Assembly (NCBI GenBank): GCA_009830035.1
Contig: SZZY01000006.1
Span: 124,001-188,000, forward strand
Direction of reading: 5' to 3'
DNA: 64,000 bases
Origin: Pantoea sp. Eser
GTDB lineage: Bacteria > Pseudomonadota > Gammaproteobacteria > Enterobacterales > Enterobacteriaceae
Part shown: positions 62,087-64,000 of the stretch, in pieces
Layout: the number at the start of each line of letters is the position of its first letter
How positions within the stretch are numbered: position 1 is the stretch's first letter
Notes under the pieces: generated by a model
What the model was told of the DNA's origin: nothing
The model's input: the letters and a program-made list of their open reading frames with translations, nothing else
The model's database searches: none
Position numbers and translations under genes: made by a program

Positions 62087-62695
62087 AAGGCAAATCCCTA
62101 ACGTCAGGGCGTGAGTGCCAGAGGCACAGCAATGGGGAGATCTCCCCGGCGGATAATGTCAAACAGGGGGATGAGGCCGCTTTCAGCTACCGGTGCTCGG
62201 TAATACGTCGTCTTTACCGATCGCCAGCAGCCAGCGCCAGGCTGGCCTCACCGCATGGTGATGCAGAACGTGGTCGGCGGGGCGGAGAATAATCGGGCGT
62301 AAGCCGGAAAAAACGAACGGTAACCAGAGCAAGTGCGCGGTGAACCGGACATGGCAACGTCCTCTGAAAGCGATAAGCGGGTGCAAAAAATTGGCGGTCA
62401 TGATGTCATCTTTTTTTGGCGCGAACAAGCCGCAGAAAGCAATTAATTAGTCAAACCACTAAAAACACAAGTAATTGTTTTTATTTATTTTAAATCCATT
62501 TAACATGAATTATTCGACTAATTAACTGAATTATATGCTGCTTTATGCAAGCATTCTTCGGTAACTCAGACAGCGTTTCAGGCAGTTTTTGGGCAGGGTG
62601 ATTTGCGCGGCCAGCCGTTAGCGGCCCCGTCCCTACCTTAATCACGCCACCAGGCGTAAACTTATTCCCCTCTTTCCTATTTTGCTGGAGGCTGC
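62087..62695. other. Leader and promoter region between speC and acuI
   Basis: About 600 bases without a recognised gene. GGGGAGATCTCCCC (62134-62147) is a perfect palindrome about 50 bases before the speC start. 62440-62560 is very AT-rich and likely contains the speC promoter. Short frames exist (see the next entry). The plus-strand part before 62696 contains GGAGG as the acuI ribosome site. Confidence 0.5.
62183..62401 (-). CDS. Possible leader ORF upstream of speC
   Basis: A 72-codon frame (MTANFLHPLIAFRGRCHVRF ... VLPSTGS) in the speC leader. Inside it an overlapping frame starts with ATG at about 62352 after AGAGGA and encodes about 34 residues. Neither is recognised. Leader peptides that sense ornithine are known for speF (SpeFL), not for speC; similarity to SpeFL is not evident. 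Could be chance. Confidence 0.25.
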   Translation of the reverse strand: MTANFLHPLIAFRGRCHVRFTAHLLWLPFVFSGLRPIILRPADHVLHHHAVRPAWRWLLAIGKDDVLPSTGS

Positions 62696-63675
62696 ATGTT
62701 CAAGGCACTGGTCATTGAAAATGACGAACAGGGTTACCGTTCTCTGCTGAAAGATCTTCCCGAATCTCAACTGCCCGACCACGATGTCACTCTAGACGTC
62801 AGTTACTCATCCCTTAACTACAAAGATGCGCTGGCAATCTGCAATAAAAGGTCCGATCGTGCGTCAGTTTCCGATGGTTCCGGGTATCGACTTTGTTGGA
62901 CGGGTCACCGCCAGCCGTCATCCCGACTGGCAACAGGATGACGTCGCCCTGCTCACTGGCTGGGGCGTGGGCGAAAAACAGTAGGGTGGCCTGGCGCAGA
63001 AAGCCAGTGTGACCGGCGACTGGCTGGCAGAGGTGCACCGACACGCTCAGCCCGCTGCAAACCATGGCGATTGGCACCGCAGGCCTGACCGAGATGCTGT
63101 GCGTGATGGCGCTGAAAAAACAGGGCATTACGCCAGATCGCGGTCCGGTGCTGGTGACCGGTGCCAGCGGCGGTAGCTTTAGCGTCAGCCTGCTGGCCCG
63201 CCTCGGCTATCAGGTGGTGGCCTTCAGCGGACGCGCCAGCGATCACGCTTATCTGCTTGATACGATGGGTGCGGCTTCGGTTATTGACCGCAACGAACCC
63301 TCCCAGCCCGATAAGCCGTTAATGAAAGAGTGCTAGGCGGCAGCGGTGGATAGCGTCGGCAGCCACACGCTGGCCAACGTGCTGGCCGCGACCCAGCGTG
63401 ACGGCGCGGTCGCCGCCTGCGGAATGGCGCAGGGACTGGATCTGCCGACCAGCGTTGCACCGTTTATCTTACGCGGCGTCACGCTGGCCGGCGTGGACAG
63501 TGTGATGTGTCCGATCCCGCTGCGCCAGCAAGCCTGGCAACGGCTCGGAGAGTTACTCGATAGCGATCTGCTGAGCCAGCTGACGCAGGTGATTCCCTTA
63601 AGCGAAGCCAGCCAAGTGGCTCAGGACCTGCTGGATGGCAAAGTCCGTGGCCGCCTGATCGTCGACTGTCTCTAA
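62696..63675 (+). pseudogene. acuI: Acrylyl-CoA reductase AcuI/YhdH, at least five lesions
   Basis: GGAGG then ATG 62696 (MFKALVIENDEQGYRSLLK). An extra A after LAICNK (62849) shifts the frame out of [15 protein letters not shown] at 62982-62984 replaces Trp in KQWGGLA; another shift near 63030; the nucleotide motif GASGGVGS has lost two residues (GASGGSFS); TAG at 63334-63336 replaces Trp before AAAVDSVG. The C-terminal 110 residues (TLANVLAATQRDGAVAACG to LIVDCL) are open. It belongs to the MDR family and reduces acrylyl-CoA with NADPH. Not functional. Confidence 0.9.
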
Positions 63676-63680
63676 GGCGA

Positions 63681-64000
63681 TTACGCCTTATCCGGCAGCT
63701 GAAGCCGTTTAATCAGGCCTGCCAGCGCGAACTGCGCCCCCTGCTCCATCACCGATTTCGGATCGCCACTGAACTGACGGCACTCGGCATCGTCACGAGC
63801 GTTCGGCAATACCCAGCCAAACCAAATGGTGCCCGCAAGCGTGCCATCTTCACCGCCATCAGGCCCGGCATAGCCGCTGATCGACAGCCCGACCGGCTCG
63901 CCGGAGCGCGCGCAGGCACCCTGCGCCATTTCCCGCACCGTCTGTTCACTGACCGCCGTATGCTGCTCCAGCGTCGAGGGACGAACCTCCAGCAGGCGGA
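63681..64000 (-). CDS. CinA C-terminal-domain (PncC/YdeJ-like) protein, 3' part
   Basis: The last 106 codons are in the window; the start lies beyond it. Visible motifs are LEQHTAVSEQTVREMAQGA, ISGYAGPDGGEDGTLAGTIW and the end LIKRLQLPDKA, typical of the CinA C-terminal NMN deamidase fold (family consensus GIAGPxGG near the active site). YdeJ-type single-domain paralogues often lack deamidase activity. Convergent with acuI with a 5-base gap. Confidence 0.75.
   Translation of the reverse strand, partial: RLLEVRPSTLEQHTAVSEQTVREMAQGACARSGEPVGLSISGYAGPDGGEDGTLAGTIWFGWVLPNARDDAECRQFSGDPKSVMEQGAQFALAGLIKRLQLPDKA

Overview
The window is a chromosomal segment of an Enterobacterales bacterium, most likely an Erwiniaceae (Pantoea/Erwinia type). 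Gene order follows, block by block, the E. coli K-12 region recJ-dsbC-xerD ... ygfZ-yqfA-bglA-ygfF-gcvPHT-ubiI-ubiH-pepP-ygfB-zapA-6S-fau-serA-rpiA-argP-yggE-argO-mscS-fbaA-pgk-epd-tktA-loiP-speB-speA-metK-galP-sprT-endA-rsmE-gshB-yqgE-ruvX-yggR/S/T-rdgB-hemW-yggN-yggL-trmB-mutY-yggX-mltC-speC. Family assignments come from recalled protein sequences, not from a search. I saw no prophage, insertion sequence, CRISPR array or tRNA gene.

The main observation is selective decay. About fifteen genes are broken by frameshifts, nonsense codons, microduplications or microhomology deletions: dsbC, apnO, oiaC, lerK, talA (3' remnant), bglA, ygfF, gcvP, gcvT, argO, loiP, speA, an LPS glycosyltransferase, yggN and acuI/yhdH; speB, sprT and waaL-like have altered 3' ends. 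Neighbouring core genes (xerD, sdhE, ubiI, ubiH, pepP, serA, rpiA, fbaA, pgk, epd, tktA, metK, rsmE, gshB, trmB, mutY, speC) read cleanly. Random sequencing error should hit both classes alike, so I infer a genome losing dispensable functions, as in a recently host-restricted symbiont. Some single-base indels in homopolymers could still be sequence error.

Region by region: 1-5.3 kb holds recJ (partial), dsbC, xerD, fldB, cptA/sdhE and ygfZ. From 5.3 to 9.5 kb lies an insertion relative to E. coli: a SorC-type regulator and a four-gene operon best read as D-apionate/L-erythrulose catabolism, with three genes broken and a head-on junction to a transaldolase 3' fragment. At 9.5-17.4 kb are trhA, an RpiR regulator, the bglA and ygfF pseudogenes and a glycine-cleavage operon with gcvP and gcvT broken and gcvH intact. 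At 17.4-22.1 kb is the ubiI-ubiH-pepP-ygfB operon; at 22.2-25.9 kb zapA, 6S RNA, fau, serA and rpiA; at 26-36.5 kb argP, yggE, argO, mscS, the fbaA-pgk-epd cluster, tktA and loiP. Polyamine genes speB and speA (36.9-40.2 kb) are decayed, while speC (59.9-62.1 kb) is intact, so putrescine can come only from ornithine. metK and galP (with a GalR-type operator and a CRP-like site) precede a small LPS locus; 46.5-59.3 kb is a dense housekeeping block.

The least explained segments are a 590-base gene-free stretch (59.34-59.93 kb) with a run of short hairpins, two of them with GGGA loops, and a strong terminator-like stem; a small Cys-rich ORF before metK; and a 600-base leader before speC. Amber codons are over-represented among the nonsense mutations, and several fall exactly where deamination of a Dcm-methylated cytosine would put them.
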